This document shows, piece by piece, positions 48,851-62,707 of a stretch of DNA of 64,000 bases (within the stretch, counting starts at the first letter, position 1; every line of letters starts with the position of its first letter). This stretch comes from Balanoglossus misakiensis. Lineage: Eukaryota > Hemichordata. The stretch is taken from the NCBI GenBank assembly GCA_040954595.2, contig CM082591.2, positions 10,788,001 to 10,852,000 on the forward strand. The letters are read 5' to 3'. The position numbers were made by a program, and so were the translations under genes. Under the pieces are notes generated by a model. That model made no database searches. It worked only from the letters and a program-made list of their open reading frames with translations, and was not told the DNA's origin.

Positions 48851-51094
48851 AGGCTGTGTTTGGAAGCAACCATGGAAACTTTAGAACTATCTGTCGATCT
48901 ACAGAGTCTAGTGGAAAACTTTCTTATGCGCATAGGCCTATCATGTGCTCTGCGCATCACAACTGATTTCCTTAAATAACCGAGGCTGTGTTTGGAAGCA
49001 TCCATGGAAATTTTAGAACTATCCGTCGATCTGCTGAGTCTAGTGGAAAACTTTCCTTTGCGCATAGGCCTATCTATGTGTTCTGCGCATCACAACAGAT
49101 TTCCTTAAATAAACGAGGCTGTGTTTGGAAGCAACCATGGAAACTTTAGAACTATCCGTCGTTCTACAGAGTCTAGAGGAAAACTTTCTTATCCTCATAG
49201 GCCTATCATGTGTTCTGCGCATCACAACAGAATTTTGTAAACAAACGAGGCTGTGTTTGGAAGCAACCATGGAAACTTTAGAACTATCCGTCGATCTACA
49301 GAGTCTAGTGGAAAACTTTCTTATGCGCATAGACCTATCATGTGTTCTGCGCATCACAACAGAATTTTGTAAACAAACGAGGCTGTGTTTGGAAGCAACC
49401 ATGGAAACTTTAGAACTATCCGTCGTTCTACAGAGTCTAGAGGAAAACTTTCTTATCCTCATAGGCCTATCATGTGTTCTGCGCATCACAACAGAATTTT
49501 GTAAACAAACGAGTCTGTGTTTGGAAGCAACAATGGAAACTTTAGAACTATCCGTCGATCTAGAGAGTCTAGTGGAAAACTTTCTTATGCGCATAGACCT
49601 ATCATGTGTTCTGCGCATCACAACATATTTCCTTAAATAAACGAGGCTGTGTTTGGAAGCAACCATGGAAATTTTAGAACTATCCGTCGATCTACAGAGT
49701 CTAGTGGAAAACTTTCTTATGCGCATAGACCTATCATGTGTTCTGCGCATCACAACAGAATTTTGTAAACAAACGAGGCTGTGTTTGGAAGCAACCATGG
49801 AAACTTTACAACTATCCGTCGATCTATAGAGTCCAGTGGAAAACTTTCTTATGCGCATAGACCTATCATGTGTTCTGCGCATCACAACAGAATTTTGTAA
49901 ACAAACGAGGCTGTGTTTGGAAGCAACAATGGAAACTTTAGAACTATCCGTCGATCTACAGAGTCTAGTGGAAAACTTTCTTATGCGCATAGACCTATCA
50001 TGTGTTCTGCGCATCACAACAGAATTTTGTAAACAAACGAGGCTGTGTTTGGAAGCAACCATGGAAACTTTACAACTATCCGTCGATCTATAGAGTCCAG
50101 TGGAAAACTTTCTTATGCGCATAGACCTATCATGTGTTCTGCGCATCACAACAGAATTTTGTAAACAAACGAGGCTGTGTTTGGAAGCAACAATGGAAAC
50201 TTTAGAACTATCCGTCGATCTACAGAGTCTAGTGGAAAACTTTCTTATGCGCATAGACCTATCATGGGTTCTGCGCATCACAACAGAATTTTGTAAACAA
50301 ACGAGGCTGTGTTTGGAGGCAACAATGGAAACTTTAGAACTATCCGTCGATCTACAGAGTCTAGTGGAAAACTTTCTAATGCGCATAGACCTATCATGTG
50401 TTCTGCGCATCACAACAGAATTTTGTAAACAAACGAGGCTGTGTTTGGAAGCAACCATGGAAACTTTAGAACTATCCGTCGTTCTACAGAGTCTAGAGGA
50501 AAACTTTCTTATCCTCATAGGCCTATCATGTGTTCTGCGCATCACAACAGAATTTTGTAAACAAGCGAGGCTGTGTTTGGAAGCAACCATGGAAACTTTA
50601 GAACTATCCGTCGATCTACAGAGTCTAGTGGAAAACTTTCTTATGCGCATAGACCTATCATGTGTTCTGCGCATCACAACAGAATTTTGTAAACAAACGA
50701 GGCTGTGTTTGGAAGCAACCATGGAAACTTTAGAACTATCCGTCGTTCTACAGAGTCTAGAGGAAAACTTTCTTATCCTCATAGGCCTATCATGTGTTCT
50801 GCGCATCACAACAGAATTTTGTAAACAAACGAGTCTGTGTTTGGAAGCAACAATGGAAACTTTAGAACTATCCGTCGATCTACAGAGTCTAGTGGAAAAC
50901 TTTCTTATGCGCATAGACCTATCATGTGTTCTGCGCATCACAACAGAATTTTGTAAACAAACGAGGCTGTGTTTGGAAGCAACCATGGAAACTTTAGAAC
51001 TATCTGTCGATCTACAGAGTCTAGTGGAAAACTTTCTTATGCGCATAGACCTATCATGTGTTCTGCGCATCACAACAGAATTTTGTAAACAAAC
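48851..51094 (+). repeat. domain C block, 17 monomers (2244 bp)
   Basis: The first 1.39 kb copies the preceding block at an offset of 1452 bp. The rest copies part of the 42872 block at an offset of 3696 bp, including CATGGGTTC (50263) and CAAGCGAGG (50562). The block is therefore a junction of two duplications. Confidence 0.9.
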
Positions 51095-53866
51095 AGGCTG
51101 TGTTTGGAAGCAACCATGGAAACTTTAGAACTATCTGTCGATCTACAGAGTCTAGTGGAAAACTTTCTTATGCGCATAGGCCTATCATGTGCTCTGCGCA
51201 TCACAACTGATTTCCTTAAATAACCGAGGCTGTGTTTGGAAGCATCCATGGAAATTTTAGAACTATCCGTCGATCTGCTGAGTCTAGTGGAAAACTTTCC
51301 TTTGCGCATAGGCCTATCTATGTGTTCTGCGCATCACAACAGATTTCCTTAAATAAACGAGGCTGTGTTTGGAAGCAACCATGGAAACTTTAGAACTATC
51401 CGTCGATCGACAAAGTCTAGTGGAAAACTTTCTTATGCGCATAGACCTATCATGTGTTCTGCGCATCACAACAGAATTTTGTAAACAAACGTGGCCGTGT
51501 TTGGAAGCAACCATGGAAACTTTAGAACTATCCGTCGATCTACAGAGTCTAGAGGAAAACTTTCTTATCCTCATAGGCCTATCATGTGTTCTGCGCATCA
51601 CAACAGAATTTTGTATACAAACGAGGCTGTGTTTGGAAGCAACCATGGAAACTTTAGAACTATCCGTCGATCTACAGAGTCTAGTGGAAAACTTTCTTAT
51701 GCGCATAGACCTATCATGTGTTCTGCGCATCACAACAGAATTTTGTAAACAAACGAGGCTGTGTTTGGAAGCAACCATGGAAACTTTACAACTATCCGTC
51801 GATCTACAGAGTCTAGTGGAAAACTTTGTTATGCGCATAGACCTATCATGTGTTCTGCGCATCACAGCAGAATTTTGTAAACAAACGAGGCCGTGTTTCG
51901 AAGCAACCATGGAAACTTTAGAACTATCCGTCGATCTACAGAGTCTAGTGGAAAACTTTCTAATGCGCATAGACCTATCATGTGTTCTGCGCATCACAAC
52001 AGAATTTTGTAAACAAACGAGGCTGTGTTTGGAAGCAACCATGGAAACTTTAGAACTATCCGTCGTTCTACAGAGTCTAGTGGAAAACTTTCTTATCCTC
52101 ATAGGCCTATCATGTGTTCTGCGCATCACAACATAATTTTGTAAACAAACGAGGCTGTGTTTGGAAGCAACCATGGAAACTTTAGAACTATCCGTCGATC
52201 TACAGAGTCTAGTAGAAAACTTTCTTATGCGCATAGACCTATCATGTGTTCTGCGCATCACAACAGAATTTTGTAAACAAACGAGGCTGTGTTTGGAAGC
52301 AACCATGGAAACTTTAGAACTATCCGTCGTTCTACAGAGTCTAGAGGAAAACTTTCTTATCCTCATAGGCCTATCATGTGTTCTGCGCATCACAACAGAA
52401 TTTTGTAAACAAACGAGTCTGTGTTTGGAAGCAACAATGGAAACTTTAGAACTATCCGTCGATCTACAGAGTCTAGTGGAAAACTTTCTTATGCGCATAG
52501 ACCTATCATGTGTTCTGCGCATCACAACATATTTCCTTAAATAAACGAGGCTGTGTTTGGAAGCAACCATGGAAATTTTAGAACTATCCGTCGATCTACA
52601 GAGTCTAGTGGAAAACTTTCTTATGCGCATAGACCTATCATGTGTTCTGCGCATCACAACAGAATTTTGTAAACAAACGAGGCTGTGTTTGGAAGCAACC
52701 ATGGAAACTTTACAACTATCCGTCGATCTACAGAGTCTAGTGGAAAACTTTCTTATGCGCATAGACCTATCATGTGTTCTGCGCATCACAACAGAATTTT
52801 GTAAACAAACGAGGCTGTGTTTGGAAGCAACCATGGAAACTTTACAACTATCCGTCGATCTATAGAGTCCAGTGGAAAACTTTCTTATGCGCATAGACCT
52901 ATCATGTGTTCTGCGCATCACAACAGAATTTTGTAAACAAACGAGGCTGTGTTTGGAAGCAACAATGGAAACTTTAGAACTATCCGTCGATCTACAGAGT
53001 CTAGTGGAAAACTTTCTTATGCGCATAGACCTATCATGTGTTCTGCGCATCACAACAGAATTTTGTAAACAAACGAGGCTGTGTTTGGAAGCAACCATGG
53101 AAACTTTACAACTATCCGTCGATCTATAGAGTCCAGTGGAAAACTTTCTTATGCGCATAGACCTATCATGTGTTCTGCGCATCACAACAGAATTTTGTAA
53201 ACAAACGAGGCTGTGTTTGGAAGCAACAATGGAAACTTTAGAACTATCCGTCGATCTACAGAGTCTAGTGGAAAACTTTCTTATGCGCATAGACCTATCA
53301 TGTGTTCTGCGCATCACAACAGAATTTTGTAAACAAACGAGGCTGTGTTTGGAGGCAACAATGGAAACTTTAGAACTATCCGTCGATCTACAGAGTCTAG
53401 TGGAAAACTTTCTAATGCGCATAGACCTATCATGTGTTCTGCGCATCACAACAGAATTTTGTAAACAAACGAGGCTGTGTTTGGAAGCAACCATGGAAAC
53501 TTTAGAACTATCCGTCGTTCTACAGAGTCTAGAGGAAAACTTTCTTATCCTCATAGGCCTATCATGTGTTCTGCGCATCACAACAGAATTTTGTAAACAA
53601 ACGAGTCTGTGTTTGGAAGCAACAATGGAAACTTTAGAACTATCCGTCGATCTACAGAGTCTAGTGGAAAACTTTCTTATGCGCATAGACCTATCATGTG
53701 TTCTGCGCATCACAACAGAATTTTGTAAACAAACGAGGCTGTGTTTGGAAGCAACCATGGAAACTTTAGAACTATCCGTCGATCTACAGAGTCTAGTGGA
53801 AAACTTTCTTATGCGCATAGACCTATCATGTGTTCTGCGCATCACAACAGAATTTTGTAAACAAAC
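51095..53866 (+). repeat. domain C block, 21 monomers (2772 bp)
   Basis: It carries CGATCGACAAAG, TTTGTATACAAACG (about 51612), and an A-type CAGCAGAATT / GAGGCCG / TTCGAAGC pair near 51865. TTACAAC / CTATAGAGTCCAG monomers follow. The private change ACGTGGCCG is at about 51490. Its first 1.64 kb recurs 2772 bp downstream. Confidence 0.9.
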
Positions 53867-56800
53867 AGGCTGTGTTTGGAAGCAACCATGGAAACTTTAG
53901 AACTATCTGTCGATCTACAGAGTCTAGTGGAAAACTTTCTTATGCGCATAGGCCTATCATGTGCTCTGCGCATCACAACTGATTTCCTTAAATAACCGAG
54001 GCTGTGTTTGGAAGCATCCATGGAAATTTTAGAACTATCCGTCGATCTGCTGAGTCTAGTGGAAAACTTTCCTTTGCGCATAGGCCTATCTATGTGTTCT
54101 GCGCATCACAAAAGATTTCCTTAAATAAACGAGGCTGTGTTTGGAAGCAACCATGGAAACTTTAGAACTATCCGTCGATCGACAAAGTCTAGTGGAAAAC
54201 TTTCTTATGCGCATAGACCTATCATGTGTTCTGCGCATCACAACAGAATTTTGTAAACAAACGAGGCCGTGTTTGGAAGCAACCATGGAAACTTTAGAAC
54301 TATCCGTCGATCTACAGAGTCTAGAGGAAAACTTTCTTATCCTCATAGGCCTATCATGTGTTCTGCGCATCACAACAGAATTTTGTATACAAACGAGGCT
54401 GTGTTTGGAAGCAACCATGGAAACTTTAGAACTATCCGTCGATCTACAGAGTCTAGTGGAAAACTTTCTTATGCGCATAGACCTATCATGTGTTCTGCGC
54501 ATCACAACAGAATTTTGTAAACAAACGAGGCTGTGTTTGGAAGCAACCATGGAAACTTTACAACTATCCGTCGATCTACAGAGTCTAGTGGAAAACTTTG
54601 TTATGCGCATAGACCTATCATGTGTTCTGCGCATCACAGCAGAATTTTGTAAACAAACGAGGCCGTGTTTCGAAGCAACCATGGAAACTTTAGAACTATC
54701 CGTCGATCTACAGAGTCTAGTGGAAAACTTTCTAATGCGCATAGACCTATCATGTGTTCTGCGCATCACAACAGAATTTTGTAAACAAACGAGGCTGTGT
54801 TTGGAAGCAACCATGGAAACTTTAGAACTATCCGTCGTTCTACAGAGTCTAGTGGAAAACTTTCTTATCCTCATAGGCCTATCATGTGTTCTGCGCATCA
54901 CAACATAATTTTGTAAACAAACGAGGCTGTGTTTGGAAGCAACCATGGAAACTTTAGAACTATCCGTCGATCTACAGAGTCTAGTAGAAAACTTTCTTAT
55001 GCGCATAGACCTATCATGTGTTCTGCGCATCACAACAGAATTTTGTAAACAAACGAGGCTGTGTTTGGAAGCAACCATGGAAACTTTAGAACTATCCGTC
55101 GTTCTACAGAGTCTAGAGGAAAACTTTCTTATCCTCATAGGCCTATCATGTGTTCTGCGCATCACAACAGAATTTTGTAAACAAACGAGTCTGTGTTTGG
55201 AAGCAACAATGGAAACTTTAGAACTATCCGTCGATCTACAGAGTCTAGTGGAAAACTTTCTTATGCGCATAGACCTATCATGTGTTCTGCGCATCACAAC
55301 ATATTTCCTTAAATAAACGAGGCTGTGTTTGGAAGCAACCATGGAAATTTTAGAACTATCCGTCGATCTACAGAGTCTAGTGGAAAACTTTCTTATGCGC
55401 ATAGACCTATCATATGTTCTGCGCATCACAACAGAATTTTGTAAACAAACGAGGCTGTGTTTGGAAGCAACCATGGAAACTTTACAACTATCCGTCGATC
55501 TATAGAGTCCAGTGGAAAACTTTCTTATGCGCATAGACCTATCATGTGTTCTGCGCATCACAACAGAATTTTGTAAACAAACGAGGCTGTGTTTGGAAGC
55601 AACAATGGAAACTTTAGAACTATCCGTCGATCTACAGAGTCTAGTGGAAAACTTTCTTATGCGCATAGACCTATCATGTGTTCTGCGCATCACAACAGAA
55701 TTTTGTAAACAAACGAGGCTGTGTTTGGAAGCAACCATGGAAACTTTACAACTATCCGTCGATCTATAGAGTCCAGTGGAAAACTTTCTTATGCGCATAG
55801 ACCTATCATGTGTTCTGCGCATCACAACAGAATTTTGTAAACAAACGAGGCTGTGTTTGGAAGCAACAATGGAAACTTTAGAACTATCCGTCGATCTACA
55901 GAGTCTAGTGGAAAACTTTCTTATGCGCATAGACCTATCATGTGTTCTGCGCATCACAACAGAATTTTGTAAACAAACGAGGCTGTGTTTGGAGGCAACA
56001 ATGGAAACTTTAGAACTATCCGTCGATCTACAGAGTCTAGTGGAAAACTTTCTAATGCGCATAGACCTATCATGTGTTCTGCGCATCACAACAGAATTTT
56101 GTAAACAAACGAGGCTGTGTTTGGAAGCAACAATGGAAACTTTAGAACTATCCGTCGATCTACAGAGTCTAGTGGAAAACTTTCTTATGCGCATAGACCT
56201 ATCATGTGTTCTGCGCATCACAACAGAATTTTGTAAACAAACGAGGCTGTGTTTGGAGGCAACAATGGAAACTTTAGAACTATCCGTCGATCTACAGAGT
56301 CTAGTGGAAAACTTTCTAATGCGCATAGACCTATCATGTGTTCTGCGCATCACAACAGAATTTTGTAAACAAACGAGGCTGTGTTTGGAAGCAACCATGG
56401 AAACTTTAGAACTATCCGTCGTTCTACAGAGTCTAGAGGAAAACTTTCTTATCCTCATAGGCCTATCATGTGTTCTGCGCATCACAACAGAATTTTGTAA
56501 ACAAACGAGGCTGTGTTTGGAAGCAACCATGGAAACTTTAGAACTATCCGTCGATCTACAGAGTCTAGTGGAAAACTTTCTTATGCGCATAGACCTATCA
56601 TGTGTTCTGCGCATCACAACAGAATTTTGTAAACAAACGAGGCTGTGTTTGGAAGCAACCATGGAAACTTTACAACTATCCGTCGATCTATAGAGTCCAG
56701 TGGAAAACTTTCTTATGCGCATAGACCTATCATGTGTTCTGCGCATCACAACAGAATTTTGTAAACAAACGAGGCTGTGTTTGGAAGCAACAATGGAAAC

Positions 56801-57166
56801 TTTAGAACTATCCGTCGATCTACAGAGTCTAGTGGAAAACTTTCTTATGCGCATAGACCTATCATGTGTTCTGCGCATCACAACAGAATTTTGTAAACAA
56901 ACGAGGCTGTGTTTGGAGGCAACAATGGAAACTTTAGAACTATCCGTCGATCTACAGAGTCTAGTGGAAAACTTTCTAATGCGCATAGACCTATCATGTG
57001 TTCTGCGCATCACAACAGAATTTTGTAAACAAACGAGGCTGTGTTTGGAGGCAACCATGGAAACTTTAGAACTATCCGTCGTTCTACAGAGTCTAGAGGA
57101 AAACTTTCTTATCCTCATAGGCCTATCATGTGTTCTGCGCATCACAACAGAATTTTGTAAACAAAC
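53867..57166 (+). repeat. domain C block, 25 monomers (3300 bp)
   Basis: Its start copies the preceding block, including GTATACAAACG near 54386. Private changes are CACAAAAGATTT (about 54108) and CATATGTTCTG (about 55412). Its last part, from about 56.05 kb, recurs 2243 bp downstream. Confidence 0.9.
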
Positions 57167-59409
57167 AGGCTGTGTTTGGAAGCAACCATGGAAACTTTAG
57201 AACTATCTGTCGATCTACAGAGTCTAGTGGAAAACTTTCTTATGCGCATAGGCCTATCATGTGCTCTGCGCATCACAACTGATTTCCTTAAATAACCGAG
57301 GCTGTGTTTGGAAGCATCCATGGAAATTTTAGAACTATCCGTCGATCTACCGAGTCTATCAGAAAACTTTCTCATGCGCATAGGTCTATCGTGTGTTCTG
57401 CGCATCACAACAGATTTCCTCAAATAAACGAGGCTGTGTTTGGAAGCAACCATGGAAACTTTAGAACTATCCGTCGTTCTACAGAGTCTAGAGGAAAAAT
57501 TTCTTATCCTCATAGGCCTATCATGTGTTCTGCGCATCACAACAGAATTTTGTAAACAAACGAGGCTGTGTTTGGAAGCAACCATGGAAACTTTAGAACT
57601 ATCCGTCGTTCTACAGAGTCTAGTGGAAAACTTTCTTATCCTCATAGGCCTATCATGTGTTCTGCGCATCACAACATAATTTTGTAAACAAACGAGGCTG
57701 TGTTTGGAAGCAACCATGGAAACTTTAGAACTATCCGTCGATCTACAGAGTCTAGTAGAAAACTTTCTTATGCGCATAGACCTATCATGTGTTCTGCGCA
57801 TCACAACAGAATTTTGTAAACAAACGAGGCTGTGTTTGGAAGCAACCATGGAAACTTTAGAACTATCCGTCGTTCTACAGAGTCTAGAGGAAAACTTTCT
57901 TATCCTCATAGGCCTATCATGTGTTCTGCGCATCACAACAGAATTTTGTAAACAAACGAGTCTGTGTTTGGAAGCAACAATGGAAACTTTAGAACTATCC
58001 GTCGATCTACAGAGTCTAGTGGAAAACTTTCTTATGCGCATAGACCTATCATGTGTTCTGCGCATCACAACATATTTCCTTAAATAAACGAGGCTGTGTT
58101 TGGAAGCAACCATGGAAATTTTAGAACTATCCGTCGATCTACAGAGTCTAGTGGAAAACTTTCTTATGCGCATAGACCTATCATGTGTTCTGCGCATCAC
58201 AACAGAATTTTGTAAACAAACGAGGCTGTGTTTGGAAGCAACCATGGAAACTTTACAACTATCCGTCGATCTATAGAGTCCAGTGGAAAACTTTCTTATG
58301 CGCATAGACCTATCATGTGTTCTGCGCATCACAACAGAATTTTGTAAACAAACGAGGCTGTGTTTGGAAGCAACAATGGAAACTTTAGAACTATCCGTCG
58401 ATCTACAGAGTCTAGTGGAAAACTTTCTTATGCGCATAGACCTATCATGTGTTCTGCGCATCACAACAGAATTTTGTAAACAAACGAGGCTGTGTTTGGA
58501 GGCAACAATGGAAACTTTAGAACTATCCGTCGATCTACAGAGTCTAGTGGAAAACTTTCTAATGCGCATAGACCTATCATGTGTTCTGCGCATCACAACA
58601 GAATTTTGTAAACAAACGAGGCTGTGTTTGGAAGCAACCATGGAAACTTTAGAACTATCCGTCGTTCTACAGAGTCTAGAGGAAAACTTTCTTATCCTCA
58701 TAGGCCTATCATGTGTTCTGCGCATCACAACAGAATTTTGTAAACAAACGAGGCTGTGTTTGGAAGCAACCATGGAAACTTTAGAACTATCCGTCGATCT
58801 ACAGAGTCTAGTGGAAAACTTTCTTATGCGCATAGACCTATCATGTGTTCTGCGCATCACAACAGAATTTTGTAAACAAACGAGGCTGTGTTTGGAAGCA
58901 ACCATGGAAACTTTACAACTATCCGTCGATCTATAGAGTCCAGTGGAAAACTTTCTTATGCGCATAGACCTATCATGTGTTCTGCGCATCACAACAGAAT
59001 TTTGTAAACAAACGAGGCTGTGTTTGGAAGCAACAATGGAAACTTTAGAACTATCCGTCGATCTACAGAGTCTAGTGGAAAACTTTCTTATGCGCATAGA
59101 CCTATCATGTGTTCTGCGCATCACAACAGAATTTTGTAAACAAACGAGGCTGTGTTTGGAGGCAACAATGGAAACTTTAGAACTATCCGTCGATCTACAG
59201 AGTCTAGTGGAAAACTTTCTAATGCGCATAGACCTATCATGTGTTCTGCGCATCACAACAGAATTTTGTAAACAAACGAGGCTGTGTTTGGAGGCAACCA
59301 TGGAAACTTTAGAACTATCCGTCGTTCTACAGAGTCTAGAGGAAAACTTTCTTATCCTCATAGGCCTATCATGTGTTCTGCGCATCACAACAGAATTTTG
59401 TAAACAAAC
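57167..59409 (+). repeat. domain C block, 17 monomers less one base (2243 bp)
   Basis: The compensating extra-T monomer is replaced by a CTACCGAGTC / TATCAGAAAAC monomer with a TTTCCTCAAATAAACG linker, so the block is 17 x 132 - 1 and its two flanks differ in reading frame. GGAAAAATTTC near 57496 is shared with the next block. Confidence 0.9.
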
Positions 59410-60068
59410 AGGCTGTGTTTGGAAGCAACCATGGAAACTTTAGAACTATCTGTCGATCTACAGAGTCTAGTGGAAAACTTTCTTATGCGCATAGGCCTAT
59501 CATGTGCTCTGCGCATCACAACTGATTTCCTTAAATAACCGAGGCTGTGTTTGGAAGCATCCATGGAAATTTTAGAACTATCCGTCGATCTACCGAGTCT
59601 ATCAGAAAACTTTCTCATGCGCATAGGTCTATCGTGTGTTCTGCGCATCACAACAGATTTCCTCAAATAAACGAGGCTGTGTTTGGAAGCAACCATGGAA
59701 ACTTTAGAACTATCCGTCGTTCTACAGAGTCTAGAGGAAAAATTTCTTATCCTCATAGGCCTATCATGTGTTCTGCGCATCACAACAGAATTTTGTAAAC
59801 AAGCGAGGCTGTGTTTGGAAGCAACCATGGAAACTTTAGAACTATCCGTCGATCTACAGAGTCTAGTGGAAAACTTTCTTATGCGCATAGACCTATCATG
59901 TGTTCTGCGCATCACAACAGAATTTTGTAAACAAACGAGGCTGTGTTTGGAAGCAACCATGGAAACTTTAGAACTATCCGTCGATCTACAGAGTCTAGTG
60001 GAAAACTTTCTTATGCGCATAGACCTATCATGTGTTCTGCGCATCACAACAGAATTTTGTAAACAAAC
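59410..60068 (+). repeat. domain C block, 5 monomers less one base (659 bp)
   Basis: A short block with the same CTACCGAGTC / TATCAGAAAAC start and GGAAAAATTTC variant as its left neighbour. CAAGCGAGG near 59803 follows, and then two consensus-like monomers. Confidence 0.9.
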
Positions 60069-61519
60069 AGGCTGTGTTTGGAAGCAACCATGGAAACTTT
60101 AGAACTATCTGTCGATCTACAGAGTCTAGTGGAAAACTTTCTTATGCGCATAGGCCTATCATGTGCTCTGCGCATCACAACTGATTTCCTTAAATAACCG
60201 AGGCTGTGTTTGGAAGCATCCATGGAAATTTTAGAACTATCCGTCGATCTACCGAGTCTATCAGAAAACTTTCTCATGCGCATAGGTCTATCGTGTGTTC
60301 TGCGCATCACAACAGATTTCCTCAAATAAACGAGGCTGTGTTTGGAAGCAACCATGGAAATTTTAGAACTATCCGTCGATCTACAGAGTCTAGTGGAAAA
60401 CTTTCTTATGCGCATAGACCTATCATGTGTTCTGCGCATCACAACAGAATTTTGTAAACAAACGAGGCTGTGTTTGGAGGCAACAATGGAAACTTTAGAA
60501 CTATCCGTCGATCTACAGAGTCTAGTGGAAAACTTTCTAATGCGCATAGACCTATCATGTGTTCTGCGCATCACAACAGAATTTTGTAAACAAACGAGGC
60601 TGTGTTTGGAAGCAACCATGGAAACTTTAGAACTATCCGTCGTTCTACAGAGTCTAGAGGAAAACTTTCTTATCCTCATAGGCCTATCATGTGTTCTGCG
60701 CATCACAACAGAATTTTGTAAACAAACGAGGCTGTGTTTGGAAGCAACCATGGAAACTTTAGAACTATCCGTCGATCTACAGAGTCTAGTGGAAAACTTT
60801 CTTATGCGCATAGACCTATCATGTGTTCTGCGCATCACAACAGAATTTTGTAAACAAACGAGGCTGTGTTTGGAAGCAACCATGGAAACTTTACAACTAT
60901 CCGTCGATCTATAGAGTCCAGTGGAAAACTTTCTTATGCGCATAGGCCTATCATGTGTTCTGCGCATCACAACAGAATTTTGTAAACAAACGAGGCTGTG
61001 TTTGGAAGCAACAATGGAAACTTTAGAACTATCCGTCGATCTACAGAGTCTAGTGGAAAACTTTCTTATGCGCATAGACCTATCATGTGTTCTGCGCATC
61101 ACAACAGAATTTTGTAAACAAACGAGGCTGTGTTTGGAGGCAACAATGGAAACTTTAGAACTATCCGTCGATCTACAGAGTCTAGTGGAAAACTTTCTAA
61201 TGCGCATAGACCTATCATGTGTTCTGCGCATCACAACAGAATTTTGTAAACAAACGAGGCTGTGTTTGGAAGCAACCATGGAAACTTTAGAACTATCCGT
61301 CGATCTACAGAGTCTAGTGGAAAACTTTCTTATGCGCATAGACCTATCATGTGTTCTGCGCATCACAACAGAATTTTGTAAACAAACGAGGCTGTGTTTG
61401 GAAGCAACCATGGAAACTTTAGAACTATCCGTCGATCTACAGAGTCTAGTGGAAAACTTTCTTATGCGCATAGACCTATCATGTGTTCTGCGCATCACAA
61501 CAGAATTTTGTAAACAAAC
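60069..61519 (+). repeat. domain C block, 11 monomers less one base (1451 bp)
   Basis: Same CTACCGAGTC / TATCAGAAAAC start. The body includes one TTACAAC / CTATAGAGTCCAG monomer pair near 60890-60920. No extra-T monomer is present. Confidence 0.9.
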
Positions 61520-62707
61520 AGGCTGTGTTTGGAAGCAACCATGGAAACTTTAGAACTATCTGTCGATCTACAGAGTCTAGTGGAAAACTTTCTTATGCGC
61601 ATAGGCCTATCATGTGCTCTGCGCATCACAACTGATTTTCTTAAATAACCGAGGCTGTGTTTGGAAGCATCCATGGAAATTTTAGAACTATCCGTCGATC
61701 TACCGAGTCTATCAGAAAACTTTCTCATGCGCATAGGTCTATCGTGTGTTCTGCGCATCACAACAGATTTCCTCAAATAAACGAGGCTGTGTTTGGAAGC
61801 AACCATGGAAATTTTAGAACTATCCGTCGATCTACTGAGTCTAGTGGAAAACTTTCTTATGCGCATAGGCCTATCTATGTGTTCTGCGCATCACAACAGA
61901 TTTCCTTAAATAAACGAGGCTGTGTTTGGAAGCAACCATGGAAACTTTAGAACTATCCGTCGATCGACAAAGTCTAGTGGAAAACTTTCTTATGCGCATA
62001 GACCTATCATGTGTTCTGCGCATCACAACAGAATTTTGTAAACAAACGAGGCCGTGTTTGGAAGCAACCATGGAAACTTTACAACTATCCGTCGATCTAC
62101 AGAGTCTAGTGGAAAACTTTGTTATGCGCATAGACCTATCATGTGTTCTGCGCATCACAACAGAATTTTGTAAACAAACGAGGCTGTGTTTGGAAGCAAC
62201 CATGTAAACTTTAGAACTATCCGTCGTTCTACAGAGTCTAGAGGAAAACTTTCTTATGCGCATAGACCTATCATGTGTTCTGCGCATCACAACAGAATTT
62301 TGTAAATAAACGAGGCTGTGTTTGGAAGCAACCATGGAAATTTTAGAACTATCCGTCGATCTACAGAGTCTAGTGGAAAACTTTCTTATGTGCATAGGTC
62401 TATCATGTGTTCTGCGCATCACAACATAATTTTGTAAACAATTGAGGCTGTGTTTGGAAGCAACCATGGAAACTTTAGAACTATCCGTCGATCTACAGAG
62501 TCTAGTGGAAAACTTTCTTATGCGCATAGGCCTATCATGTGTTCTGCGCATCACAACAGAATTTTGTAAACAAACGAGGCTGTGTTTGGAAGCAACCATG
62601 GAAATTTTAGAACTATCCGTCGATCTACAGAGTCTAGTGGAAAACTTTCTTATGTGCATAGGTCTATCATGTGTTCTGCGCATCACAACATAATTTTGTA
62701 AACAAAC
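61520..62707 (+). repeat. domain C block, 9 monomers (1188 bp)
   Basis: It has both the CTACCGAGTC monomer and an extra-T junction at 61876, so the frame is restored. CCATGTAAAC near 62202 and TATGTGCATAGG monomers near 62390 and 62650 bring B-like variants into domain C. A CAATTGAGG linker lies near 62440. Confidence 0.88.
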
